A stretch of 8,680 bases of DNA from JBFWWW01 sp050245975 (GTDB lineage: Bacteria; Pseudomonadota; Alphaproteobacteria; Rhizobiales; Hyphomicrobiaceae): positions 1-8,680 of the forward strand of contig JBFWWW010000170.1 of assembly GCA_050245975.1 (NCBI GenBank), in the 5' to 3' direction. Every line of letters starts with the position of its first letter. The stretch's first letter is position 1. The position numbers were made by a program, and so were the translations under genes. This document shows positions 1 to 6,768 of this stretch, piece after piece. The notes beneath the pieces are model-generated. The model had not been told where the DNA came from and made no database searches. It saw only the letters and a list, made by a program, of their open reading frames with translations.

Positions 1-252
1 GAACGCGGCCTTGGCCGTGGCGAAATAGCCGAACTTGAAAAGATTTGCCGATCCGATGTAGTCGCGCAGCTTTTCCTGCACGTCCGTGTCGGAGCGTCCG
101 ACATGCTTGACATGAAACTTGCCGTCGGGGCCGGTGTGACCCAGGGCGAACACGCCCGGAGCCTTGCGCTTCACGGCGAGCGTGATCCCGTCAAAGGTGA
201 GCGGGAACGATCCCAGCAATCCGGATTTTGTCGGCGCCAGCAAGATGGCCAA
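1..252 (-). CDS. GIY-YIG-like small protein, 5' part (runs off left edge)
   Basis: The minus-strand frame is open from 252 to the window edge and gives 84 residues of the N-terminus. The segment APGVFALG at about residues 31-38, then FHVKHVGRSD at 46-55 and a KLRDYIG stretch at 61-67, matches the layout of the GIY-YIG fold: a GVY-like strand, a (Y/H)VG strand, then a conserved Arg on the next helix. The GIY and YIG triplets are degenerate here (GVF and HVG). It resembles small GIY-YIG-like proteins of rhizobia that begin M-A-x-L-L-x-P-T-x-S-G-L-L. That resemblance, with an AGGA 8 bases upstream (261-264), is why I chose the TTG start at 252; no ATG lies in frame. It follows the nitrilase gene by 103 bases on the same strand. 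The catalytic Glu expected further on is outside the window, so nuclease activity cannot be judged. Confidence 0.72.
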   Translation of the reverse strand, partial: MAILLAPTKSGLLGSFPLTFDGITLAVKRKAPGVFALGHTGPDGKFHVKHVGRSDTDVQEKLRDYIGSANLFKFGYFATAKAAF

Positions 253-355
253 TCCCAGTTTCCTGCCGAATCCCTGACCCGGAATACTTGCATTCGCCTC
301 GCCCCGCAAGGCAGGGAAGGGCCGGCCGACAGCCTCCTGCACAGCCAAGTTGGCC

Positions 356-1315
356 TCAGTCCGATTCGCGGATGCCGAATACGGCCGGCGCGTTCGTCTG
401 CACCGCCGGCTGCGGCGTCTCGTTGACGGACAGCCGGAAGACATCCGGTCGCGCGTAATGGCCGACGACGTCGAAGTCGTACTTGCCGCGGGCCACCTCG
501 CCGGGCTCGATCTCGGCCGTCAGGATGGCGTCCTCGTCGAACACGCGCTCCGTCAGCATCTGCCCGAGAGGTCCGATGATGCAGCTTCCGCCGCGCATCA
601 GAATGGTGTCAGGCTCCGTCTCGGCGTCGATGGGATAGTCGGCCGGATAGTCCCGCCGCCGCGAGAACTGACAGGCGGACAGCACGAAGCAGCGGCCTTC
701 GAGCGCGATGTGGCGCATGGTCGAGAGCCACGTCTCGCGGTCGTCCGCGGTCGGTGCGCAATAGAGCGAGACGCCCTTGGCGTACATGGCCATGCGCAGC
801 ATCGGCATGTAGTTCTCCCAGCAGATCACGGAGCCGAGCTTGCCGAGCGGCGTGTCGAAGGCGGGCAGCGTCGAGCCATCGCCGAAGCCCCACACGAGGC
901 GCTCGGCAGCCGTCGGCATCAGCTTGCGGTGCTTGCCCAGCAGCGCGCCGTCGGGTCCGAAGAACAGGACCGTGCAATAGAGCGTGCCCTGGTCACGCTC
1001 GATGCAGCCGAGCACGATGTGCGCGCCATGCGCCGCCGCGATCTCGCCAAGCCGCGCCGTCGCCGGACCCGGCACATCTATCGCGCCGTCGTAGTAGATG
1101 CGGAACGCGTCGCGCCCGGCAGCCGTGCGTGAGCCGATGCGCGCGCCGAAATCGAGGCCCTTGGGATAGCCGCCGACGAAGGCCTCGGGAAACACCATCA
1201 GCTTGGCGCCCTTGGCAGCGGCGCGCGCTGCAAAGTCGGCAGCCTTGTCGATGGTCTTCTCGGCGTCGAAGGCGACCGAAGCGGTCTGGATCACGGCGGC
1301 TGTGAACGGCTTCAC
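356..1315 (-). CDS. Nitrilase (carbon-nitrogen hydrolase family)
   Basis: This 319-residue protein has the nitrilase-superfamily fold (CN_hydrolase), at the usual length for a true nitrilase. The catalytic triad is complete: Glu44 in VFPEAF, Lys131 in KHRKLMPT, and Cys165 in ICWENYMP, with the supporting Glu138. The GGYPKG stretch (48-53), RLVWGFGDGSTL (139-150) and MRHIALEGR are typical of nitrilase-branch enzymes rather than amidases or N-carbamoylases. Members convert organic nitriles to carboxylic acids and ammonia in the cytoplasm; some act on cyanide or arylacetonitriles. The substrate cannot be read here. The start is GTG at 1315, backed by AGAGGA (1325-1330) 9 bases upstream and by a family-typical N-terminus (AAVIQTASVAFD). 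It lies 27 bases after the lyase-like gene on the same strand, so the two are probably cotranscribed. Confidence 0.95.
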   Translation of the reverse strand: MKPFTAAVIQTASVAFDAEKTIDKAADFAARAAAKGAKLMVFPEAFVGGYPKGLDFGARIGSRTAAGRDAFRIYYDGAIDVPGPATARLGEIAAAHGAHIVLGCIERDQGTLYCTVLFFGPDGALLGKHRKLMPTAAERLVWGFGDGSTLPAFDTPLGKLGSVICWENYMPMLRMAMYAKGVSLYCAPTADDRETWLSTMRHIALEGRCFVLSACQFSRRRDYPADYPIDAETEPDTILMRGGSCIIGPLGQMLTERVFDEDAILTAEIEPGEVARGKYDFDVVGHYARPDVFRLSVNETPQPAVQTNAPAVFGIRESD

Positions 1316-1342
1316 GGTGTGCTGTCCTCTCGTTTGGATCGT

Positions 1343-2314
1343 CTACGCGGCCGCGGCGGTCCTGATCTTCTCGCGCAGCGCGGCGAGCGCACCGCCGCCC
1401 TTGACCGATCCGGGCAAGGGATGGCCGACGATGTCTTCGGCAAGTTCGGCGGAGGCGATGAGCCTGGCGAGGTCGATGCCGGTGTCGATACCCATCTCGT
1501 CGCACATGAAGACGAGATCCTCGGTGCACACGTTGCCTGCGGCGCTCTTGTGGGCGGCGAACGGGCAGCCGCCGAGGCCGGCGACGGCCGCGTCGAAATT
1601 GGCGACGCCCATTTCAAGGCCGGCATAGGCATTGGCGATGCCCATGCCGCGCGTATCGTGCAGATGCAGGTTGATCTCGAGCTCGGGATAGCGTTCGCGC
1701 ACGGCGCCCACGGTGCTCTTGATGAGCTTCGGCGTCGCCCAGGCCATCGTGTCGGCAAGCGAGACCTCGCAGATGGTTTCGCCGTGCTCCTGCGCAAGGC
1801 CGATGATCTCGGCGACGACCTCCAGCACGCGGCTGGCGGATATGTCGCCCTCGAAATTGCAGCCGAAGGCGGCCATCACCATCGCGCGATCGACGGGGAT
1901 GCGGTGCGCCTTGAAGATGGCGATCATGTCGTGCTGCGCGTCGTGGTTCTGCTTCAGCGTGCGGTTCTGGTTGCGCAGCAGGAACTTCTCCGACGTCGTC
2001 AGCGCGATGCCGCCGCGGATGTCGTAGCGTTCGGCTGCGATCGCCCGTTCGAGGCCTTTTGGATTGAGCCAGAGGCAGGTGTAGGACACGCCCGGATGCT
2101 TCTTGAACCCGCGCGTCACCTCTTCCGCATCGGCCATGCCGGGCACGTTCTTCGGGTTGACGAACGACACGCACTGGATCTGCTGCAATCCGGTCTGCGA
2201 CAGGCTGTCGATCAGCTCGATCTTGCGCGCGGTCGGGATCGGCCCCTTCTCGATCTGGAAGCCTTCGCGCGGCCCTTCCTCGTTGATGCGGACTTTGCCG
2301 GGCAGGTCGGTCAT
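1343..2314 (-). CDS. HMG-CoA-lyase-like enzyme (DRE-TIM metallolyase family)
   Basis: This 323-residue TIM-barrel protein aligns along its length with hydroxymethylglutaryl-CoA lyase. Retained features are EEGPREGFQ (12-20; Arg16 equals human Arg41), SLADT (Asp188 equals Asp204), LHLHD (His217 and His219, metal ligands), GLGGCP (Cys250, the mobile-loop cysteine) and GNVCTED (Asn261, metal ligand). Two active-site positions differ from the classical enzyme: Glu17 replaces the metal-binding Asp42, and Gln47 replaces Glu72 (IQCVSF versus IETTSF). The family cleaves or forms C-C bonds of acyl-CoA or 2-oxo acids with a divalent metal. The exact reaction is uncertain, and I would not call this authentic leucine-pathway mvaB: no methylcrotonyl-CoA carboxylase or CoA-transferase gene is nearby. 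It starts at ATG 2314 with a weak GGATAAG upstream, and sits between MBL and nitrilase genes with gaps of 28 and 27 bases. Confidence 0.9.
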   Translation of the reverse strand: MTDLPGKVRINEEGPREGFQIEKGPIPTARKIELIDSLSQTGLQQIQCVSFVNPKNVPGMADAEEVTRGFKKHPGVSYTCLWLNPKGLERAIAAERYDIRGGIALTTSEKFLLRNQNRTLKQNHDAQHDMIAIFKAHRIPVDRAMVMAAFGCNFEGDISASRVLEVVAEIIGLAQEHGETICEVSLADTMAWATPKLIKSTVGAVRERYPELEINLHLHDTRGMGIANAYAGLEMGVANFDAAVAGLGGCPFAAHKSAAGNVCTEDLVFMCDEMGIDTGIDLARLIASAELAEDIVGHPLPGSVKGGGALAALREKIRTAAAA

Positions 2315-2342
2315 GGTGTCTTATCCATCGTTGGTTGGGGCC

Positions 2343-3215
2343 TCAGCCGCGCCCCGGGAGATAGGTGAACCGGCCGCCGGCTTCGGCGACGCGGCCCACA
2401 TGAGGCCCGCCGAAATGGCCGGGGCAAAGCAGGCTTTGGCGGGTGGCGCTGCGCTCGAGCACGCGCGCCCGCGTGCGCCTTGCCTGATCCGGATCGAAGC
2501 AGAACGCGCTGCTCCAGGCCGGGTAAGCGATCTGGATTGGATTGTGCATGATGTCGCCGATGAACAGGACCTCGCTGCCGCCGGCCGCGAGCGTGATCAG
2601 GACGTGCCCGGGCGAATGTCCCGGCGCGGGCTCGATGGTCAGCCCGTCCCCGAGCTGGATTGTCCCCTCGACCACCATGTCCTGCTTGGCTTCCAGGATC
2701 GGCAGGACGCTGTCGTTGAAGATCGACGCGGTTTTCTGTCCGCTCTCGCCATGCCGGGGATCGAAGTAGTCGCGGTCGGTCTTCGAGAAAACGTACTTCG
2801 CGTTGGGAAAGGTCGGCACCCAGCGGCCGTTCTCAAGTCGCGTGTTCCAGCCGACGTGGTCGACATGGAGGTGCGTGCAGAGCACGTAGTCGATGTCCTC
2901 CGGTTTCAGGCCGGCGGCAGCCAGGTTCTGCATGTACGGCCGGTCGAGCATATGGAAGCGGGGCCAGTCGGGCCGGTGCTTGTGATTGCCGACACAGGTG
3001 TCGATGAGGATGGTGTGGTGCCGCGTCCTGAGAACCCAGCTGTGGATGCTGCTGACGAGCTTGTCCTCGGTGGGGTCGTAGTAGTGCGGCGCGAGCCACG
3101 GCAGGTGCGGCGCGACGGCCTCCCTGGTCCAGTCGGGGAGCAGGACGTTCGGCGCAAAGCCGAGGCCGTGGCTTTCCTCGATGCGCAAGACCTCGATGTC
3201 GCCGATGCTGAACAT
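2343..3215 (-). CDS. MBL-fold metallo-hydrolase (lactonase-like)
   Basis: The protein is a 290-residue metallo-beta-lactamase-fold hydrolase. The dinuclear metal site is complete: THLHVDH gives His115, His117, Asp119 and His120; PGHSPGH gives His200; IGDIMH gives bridging Asp221; CPGHF gives His267. This pattern resembles lactonase, organophosphate-hydrolase and related esterase branches more than antibiotic beta-lactamases. No signal peptide is seen, so it is probably cytoplasmic. I start it at ATG 3215 (MFSIGDIEVLRI), which has a purine-rich GGGGAC upstream and begins directly with the first strand of the fold. The open frame extends upstream to a TTG at 3278, but the added 21 residues are low-complexity and lack a ribosome site. 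It is the first gene of the likely MBL, lyase-like, nitrilase operon. Substrate is unknown; a lactone or ester intermediate is only a guess. Confidence 0.92.
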   Translation of the reverse strand: MFSIGDIEVLRIEESHGLGFAPNVLLPDWTREAVAPHLPWLAPHYYDPTEDKLVSSIHSWVLRTRHHTILIDTCVGNHKHRPDWPRFHMLDRPYMQNLAAAGLKPEDIDYVLCTHLHVDHVGWNTRLENGRWVPTFPNAKYVFSKTDRDYFDPRHGESGQKTASIFNDSVLPILEAKQDMVVEGTIQLGDGLTIEPAPGHSPGHVLITLAAGGSEVLFIGDIMHNPIQIAYPAWSSAFCFDPDQARRTRARVLERSATRQSLLCPGHFGGPHVGRVAEAGGRFTYLPGRG

Positions 3216-3300
3216 GCCCGTCCCCGTCCCATGCTGCCCGTTTTCCGCAGCCTGCGACGGGAGCGGTGCGGTCCGCAACGGGAAAAGTCGGTGACCCGCA

Positions 3301-3326
3301 CTGCGTCAGGCGCACATCGGACGCAG
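3301..3326 (-). terminator. Hairpin downstream of the YCII gene
   Basis: A perfect 7-bp inverted repeat (CTGCGTC at 3301-3307 and GACGCAG at 3320-3326, 12-base loop) begins 17 bases beyond the stop codon of the YCII gene. Read on the minus strand there is no immediate U-run; a TTTT comes only about 10 bases later. It may end YCII transcription before the MBL gene, but it is weak for an intrinsic terminator. Confidence 0.35.
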
Positions 3327-3342
3327 GCGGGGGTACGCGGCG

Positions 3343-3765
3343 TCAGCGCTTCTCGCTTTTTGCACGCGCGCGCTCGTGAATCGCGCTGACTTCGGGCGTC
3401 ACCGCGTCGCCGAAATCTGCCATCTCGTAGACAGGGCGGATTTCGATCTCGCTCGGGCCCGGCATGGGGTTGGGGCACCGCTTCACCCAGGCCACGGCCT
3501 CATCCATGTCCTTGACTTTCCAGATCCAGAACCCGGCAACCAGCTCGCTGGTGGCCGCGAAGGGCCCGTCGATGACGGTCCGGTTCGGGCCGTCGAAGGC
3601 GACGCGCTTGGCCCTGGATGTCGGCTTCAGGCCCTCGCCGCTTTCCATGATTCCGGCGTTCGCCAGCTCTTCGTTGAACCGGCCCATGGCTTTGAGCAAT
3701 TCCGTCGACGGCATCAGCCCGGCTTCGCTGTCCTTGGTGGCCTTGACCAGAACCATCACGCGCAT
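3343..3765 (-). CDS. YCII/DGPF-domain protein
   Basis: This 140-residue protein belongs to the YCII-related (DGPF) family. It starts MRVMVLVKAT, carries the signature VIDGPFA (64-70), and has the usual GFWIWKVKDMDEAV helix-strand (78-91). Family members are small ferredoxin-like-fold proteins, often dimeric and often encoded near extracytoplasmic-function sigma factors or dehydrating and isomerising enzymes; a general biochemical role is not established. No sigma-factor gene is visible in this window. The start is ATG 3765, supported by AGGGAG (3773-3778) 7 bases upstream; the open frame runs much further upstream only because it is antisense to the Nudix gene. It is divergent from the Nudix gene, with 72 bases between starts, and 127 bases upstream of the MBL gene, so it may have its own transcript. 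Confidence 0.93.
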   Translation of the reverse strand: MRVMVLVKATKDSEAGLMPSTELLKAMGRFNEELANAGIMESGEGLKPTSRAKRVAFDGPNRTVIDGPFAATSELVAGFWIWKVKDMDEAVAWVKRCPNPMPGPSEIEIRPVYEMADFGDAVTPEVSAIHERARAKSEKR

Positions 3766-3837
3766 GGCGTATCTCCCTTCGTGCAGGCGGCTCTCCTCGC
3801 GATGCGCGGCAGGATCGGCTATCCTCGCGTGAAAAGA
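3766..3837. promoter_or_regulatory. Divergent intergenic region, YCII / Nudix
   Basis: These 72 bases lie between the divergent starts of the YCII gene (minus) and the Nudix gene (plus), so both promoters must sit here or within the neighbouring coding sequence. A 5-bp dyad AGGAT-CGGCT-ATCCT (3811-3825) lies just upstream of the Nudix start and could be an operator; TATCCT within it is a possible weak -10 element for the plus strand. I see no convincing -35 partner. Confidence 0.35.
3773..3778 (-). promoter_or_regulatory. Ribosome binding site of the YCII gene
   Basis: AGGGAG on the minus strand, 7 bases before ATG 3765. It fixes the start of the YCII gene, whose open frame otherwise continues for several hundred bases across the Nudix gene. 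Confidence 0.7.
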
Positions 3838-4647
3838 ATGGAGCATCGACCCGCCATGCCCGCCGCCACCCAGCCTGCCGTGCCCCGCCCGTCGGCCAGC
3901 GCCGTCATCCTGCGGGACAATCCCGCCGGCATCGAGATTTTCATGGTGGTGCGCCACCACGAGATCGACTTCGCGTCCGGCGCCATCGTGTTCCCGGGCG
4001 GCAAGCTCGACCCGCAGGACAGCGCCCCGGATTGGGCCGGTCTCGTATCGGGGACTGCGCCTGCGCCGGAGCGGGCCTATTATGTCGCCGCTGCACGCGA
4101 GACCTTCGAGGAGGCCGGCCTGCTGATTGCCCGGCGCCACGATGGCGCCGCCCTGCTGGCGGCAGAGGAGGCGCACCGGCTGGTCGAGACGCGCCGCGCG
4201 TCCGTTGCCGCCGGGGAGACGACTTTCGCGTCGCTTCTGTCCGCCGAGCGTCTCACGCTCGCCCTCGACCTCATGGTGCCGTTCGCACATTTCATAACGC
4301 CTGAGGCCTTGCCCAAGCGCTATGAGACGCACTTCTTCCTGGTCGCAGCACCTGTGGCGCAGCTCGGCCTGCACGATGGACACGAGTCGGTCGAGGGGCT
4401 GTGGATCAGGCCGGGCCGCGCGCTCGAAGAGGCCCGCGCCGGTGCGCGCACCATCGTTCCGGCGACGCAGCTCATTCTCGAGCGGCTTGCCGCGCATGGC
4501 ACGGTCGCCGATGCGGTTGCTGCGACCCGCGCCACGCCCGTGGTGTCGATCCTGCCGAAAGTCGTGCGCACGGAGACGGGCCGCAAGGTCGTCATTCCGC
4601 CGGGCCTCGGCTACGCCACCACCGAGATCGCTCTGCCGGGACGGTAA
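3838..4647 (+). CDS. NUDT19-type Nudix hydrolase
   Basis: This 269-residue protein is a Nudix hydrolase of the NUDT19 (RP2p) type. The Nudix box is split: FPGGKLD at 52-58 and RETFEEAG at 87-94 lie about 18 residues further apart than in the canonical box, an insertion characteristic of this branch. The later RYETHFFL (161-168) is the family's second hallmark. The metal-binding Glu residues of the REx2EE core (Glu88, Glu91, Glu92) are present. Mammalian NUDT19 hydrolyses CoA and acyl-CoA to phosphopantetheine compounds and 3',5'-ADP; a similar CoA diphosphatase activity is likely but not proven here. ATG 3838 lacks a clear ribosome site; ATG 3856, with GGAG 12 bases upstream, is an alternative that would remove six residues. 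The gene converges on uvrC with 3 bases between stops. Confidence 0.93.
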   Translation: MEHRPAMPAATQPAVPRPSASAVILRDNPAGIEIFMVVRHHEIDFASGAIVFPGGKLDPQDSAPDWAGLVSGTAPAPERAYYVAAARETFEEAGLLIARRHDGAALLAAEEAHRLVETRRASVAAGETTFASLLSAERLTLALDLMVPFAHFITPEALPKRYETHFFLVAAPVAQLGLHDGHESVEGLWIRPGRALEEARAGARTIVPATQLILERLAAHGTVADAVAATRATPVVSILPKVVRTETGRKVVIPPGLGYATTEIALPGR

Positions 4648-4650
4648 GCG

Positions 4651-6768
4651 TCAGGCCGGCCGCTCGTTGAAGAAGTCGTAGATCTTCTGCGCCATCTCGG
4701 CGGAGATGCCGGCGACGGCCTTCAGGTCCTCGATGCCGGCGCGCGACACGGCCTTGGCCGAGCCGAAGTGCTTCAGCAATGCGCGTTTGCGCGTGGGCCC
4801 GATGCCGGCGATCTCGTCGAGCGGGTTAAGGCCGATGGCGGCAGAGCGTTTCGCCCGGTGGGTGCCGATGACGAAGCGGTGCGCTTCATCGCGCAGGCGC
4901 TGGACGAAGTAGAGCACGGGATCGCGCGGCTCGAGCATGATGGGCAGGGCGCGGCCCGGGATGTGGAAGTGTTCGCGGCCCGCGTCGCGGTCGGGCCCTT
5001 TGGCGACGCCGATGACGCGGATGTCCGAGACGCCGAGATCGGCGAATACCTGGCAGGCGACCGCGAGCTGGCCGGCGCCGCCGTCGATCAGGACCAGATC
5101 GGGCTTGTCCGGAAAGGCGTCGGCCTCCAGCGCGTCCTCCTCTTCCTCGATGTCCGCCTCGTCGGGCTCGTCGGCGCGCAGCACGCCGAAGGCGATGGCG
5201 TCCGCGCCGCGCTCGCCCTTGGGCGGCGCCGGCTCGACGATGCGCGAGGTGCCGGGGGTTTCGGCGAGCGCATCGTCGATCGCGTTTTCGGGTTCGCCCA
5301 CCTCGGGCCCGTCGTCGGCCTTGGGAACCTCGGCCATCACCAGCCGCCTGAAGCGCCGCGTCAGCACCTCGCGCATCATCGCGTAGTCATCGCCCGGTGC
5401 GAGATCGGCGGACTTGATGTTGAACTTGCGATACTGCCCCTTCACGAACCCTTCCGGGCCGGCGACGATCATGGCGCCGACCGCGTTGGTGCCGGAGATA
5501 TGGCTGTTGTCGAACACCTCGATGCGGCGCGGGATCTGCGGCAGGGCGAACCGCTCCTTGAGGCCCTCCAGCAGGCGCAGCTGCGAGGAGCTTTCGGCGA
5601 GCTTGCGGCCGAGCGCCTCGCGGGCGTTCTGCGCCGCGTGCTCGACGATGCCGGTCTTGGCGCCGCGCCTGGGCACGCGGATCTCGACCTTGCGCTCTAC
5701 CTTCGTCGCCAGGGCTTCGGCCAGCAGGTCGCGGTTGGGGATGTCGTGCGACAGCAGGATCAGGCGCGGCACGGGCTTGTCGTCGTAGAACTGTGCGACG
5801 AAGCTGTCGAGCACCTCGGCCACGTCGAGCGAGCGGTCGGCCTTGGGGAAGTAGGCGCGGTTGCCCCAGTTCTGTCCGACGCGGAAGAAGAACACCTGGA
5901 TGCAGGTCATGCCGCCGTCCTGGTGCGCGCCGAACACGTCGGCCTCCTCGATCCCTTCCGGGTTGATGGCCTGATCGGCCGTCACATGCGCCAGCGCCCA
6001 AAGGCGGTTGCGGTACTTGGCAGCCTGCTCGTACTCGAGCCTGGCCGCAGCTTCATCCATCAGGCGCTGGTACATCTGGCGCACGTTCTGGCTTTCGCCG
6101 CGCAGGAAGCGCGTCGCCTCGTCCACCAGCCCGCCGTAGCTGTCGAGGTCGATCTCGCCCGTGCAGGGCGCTGAGCAGCGCTTGATCTGGTGCAGCAGGC
6201 AGGGCCGCGTTCGGCTTTCGTAGACGCTGTCGGAGCAGGAGCGCAGCAGGAACGCGCGTTCCAGCATGTTGATGGTCCGGTTGACGGCTCCGGCCGACGC
6301 AAACGGCCCGAAGTAGTCGCCCTTGCGGTTGCGCGCGCCGCGATGCTTGAGGATTTGCGGCGCGGCCTGGTCGCGCGCGATGAGAATATAGGGAAACGAC
6401 TTGTCGTCGCGCATCAATACATTGAAGCGTGGCCGGAAACGCTTGATGAGGTTGGCTTCCAGCAGCAGCGCCTCGGCTTCCGTGCGCACCGTGACGAATT
6501 CCATCGACGCGGTGGCCGAGATCATGCGCGCGATGCGGTTGGTATGGCCGCCCTTGCGTGCGTAGTTGGTCACGCGCGCCTTGAGGCTGCGTGCCTTGCC
6601 GACGTAGATGACATCGCCGTTGCGGTCGATCATCCGGTAGACGCCTGGCGAAGCCGGCAGCGTCTTCAGGGCCGCCGCAATCACCTCGACGCCGGTGCGG
6701 ACCGGGCCGCCGGGGTCGTTGTCCGGCCTCGGACCGGCCGGGACCTCGCGCGTGTTCTTGATGGGCAT
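4651..6768 (-). CDS. uvrC: UvrC, excinuclease ABC subunit C
   Basis: UvrC makes both incisions around DNA lesions in UvrABC nucleotide excision repair. Domains in order over 705 residues: GIY-YIG nuclease for the 3' cut (GVY 42-44, YVGKARS 55-61, Glu104 in LLLEAN); four cysteines at 178, 190, 198 and 202, spaced as in the E. coli [4Fe-4S] site; UVR motif (about 214-259) for UvrB contact; RNase H-like nuclease for the 5' cut (Asp420 in VFDNSH, Asp562 in LIDGGAG, His630 in DEAHRF); and tandem HhH motifs (649-705) for DNA binding. A Glu/Asp-rich, Pro-containing insert of roughly 75-80 residues (about 481-555) separates the two catalytic Asp residues, as in other alphaproteobacteria, making the protein longer than the E. 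coli form (about 610). ATG 6768 has only a weak ribosome site. The gene is convergent with the Nudix gene. Confidence 0.98.
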   Translation of the reverse strand: MPIKNTREVPAGPRPDNDPGGPVRTGVEVIAAALKTLPASPGVYRMIDRNGDVIYVGKARSLKARVTNYARKGGHTNRIARMISATASMEFVTVRTEAEALLLEANLIKRFRPRFNVLMRDDKSFPYILIARDQAAPQILKHRGARNRKGDYFGPFASAGAVNRTINMLERAFLLRSCSDSVYESRTRPCLLHQIKRCSAPCTGEIDLDSYGGLVDEATRFLRGESQNVRQMYQRLMDEAAARLEYEQAAKYRNRLWALAHVTADQAINPEGIEEADVFGAHQDGGMTCIQVFFFRVGQNWGNRAYFPKADRSLDVAEVLDSFVAQFYDDKPVPRLILLSHDIPNRDLLAEALATKVERKVEIRVPRRGAKTGIVEHAAQNAREALGRKLAESSSQLRLLEGLKERFALPQIPRRIEVFDNSHISGTNAVGAMIVAGPEGFVKGQYRKFNIKSADLAPGDDYAMMREVLTRRFRRLVMAEVPKADDGPEVGEPENAIDDALAETPGTSRIVEPAPPKGERGADAIAFGVLRADEPDEADIEEEEDALEADAFPDKPDLVLIDGGAGQLAVACQVFADLGVSDIRVIGVAKGPDRDAGREHFHIPGRALPIMLEPRDPVLYFVQRLRDEAHRFVIGTHRAKRSAAIGLNPLDEIAGIGPTRKRALLKHFGSAKAVSRAGIEDLKAVAGISAEMAQKIYDFFNERPA

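Noticed and set aside
333..338. AGGAGG on the minus strand in the gap after the nitrilase gene
   Set aside because: No start codon lies at a workable distance downstream, so it does not mark an extra small gene.
344..354. GCCAA-G-TTGGC dyad at the end of the nitrilase gene
   Set aside because: A 5-bp dyad with a 1-base centre cannot form a hairpin and its position just past the stop codon does not suggest an operator; likely chance.
1319..2368. 349-codon plus-strand open frame across the lyase-like gene
   Set aside because: It is the antisense shadow of the HMG-CoA-lyase-like gene, with no recognisable domain and an unusual composition.
2103..3389. 428-codon plus-strand open frame across the MBL gene
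   Set aside because: Antisense shadow of the MBL-fold hydrolase, whose complete metal-binding motif set proves the minus-strand reading.
3376..3837. Upstream in-frame extension of the Nudix gene to 3376
   Set aside because: The extension is antisense to the YCII gene, has no similarity to Nudix proteins, and the family N-terminus fits a start at 3838 or 3856.
3766..4497. Upstream in-frame extension of the YCII gene to 4497
   Set aside because: It is antisense to the Nudix gene; the start at ATG 3765 has a good ribosome site and matches the family N-terminus.
4768..6174. 468-codon open frame on the plus strand, antisense to uvrC
   Set aside because: uvrC on the opposite strand is unmistakable; in GC-rich DNA the antisense frame is often free of stops, and this translation shows no domain and an His/Arg/Ala-skewed composition.
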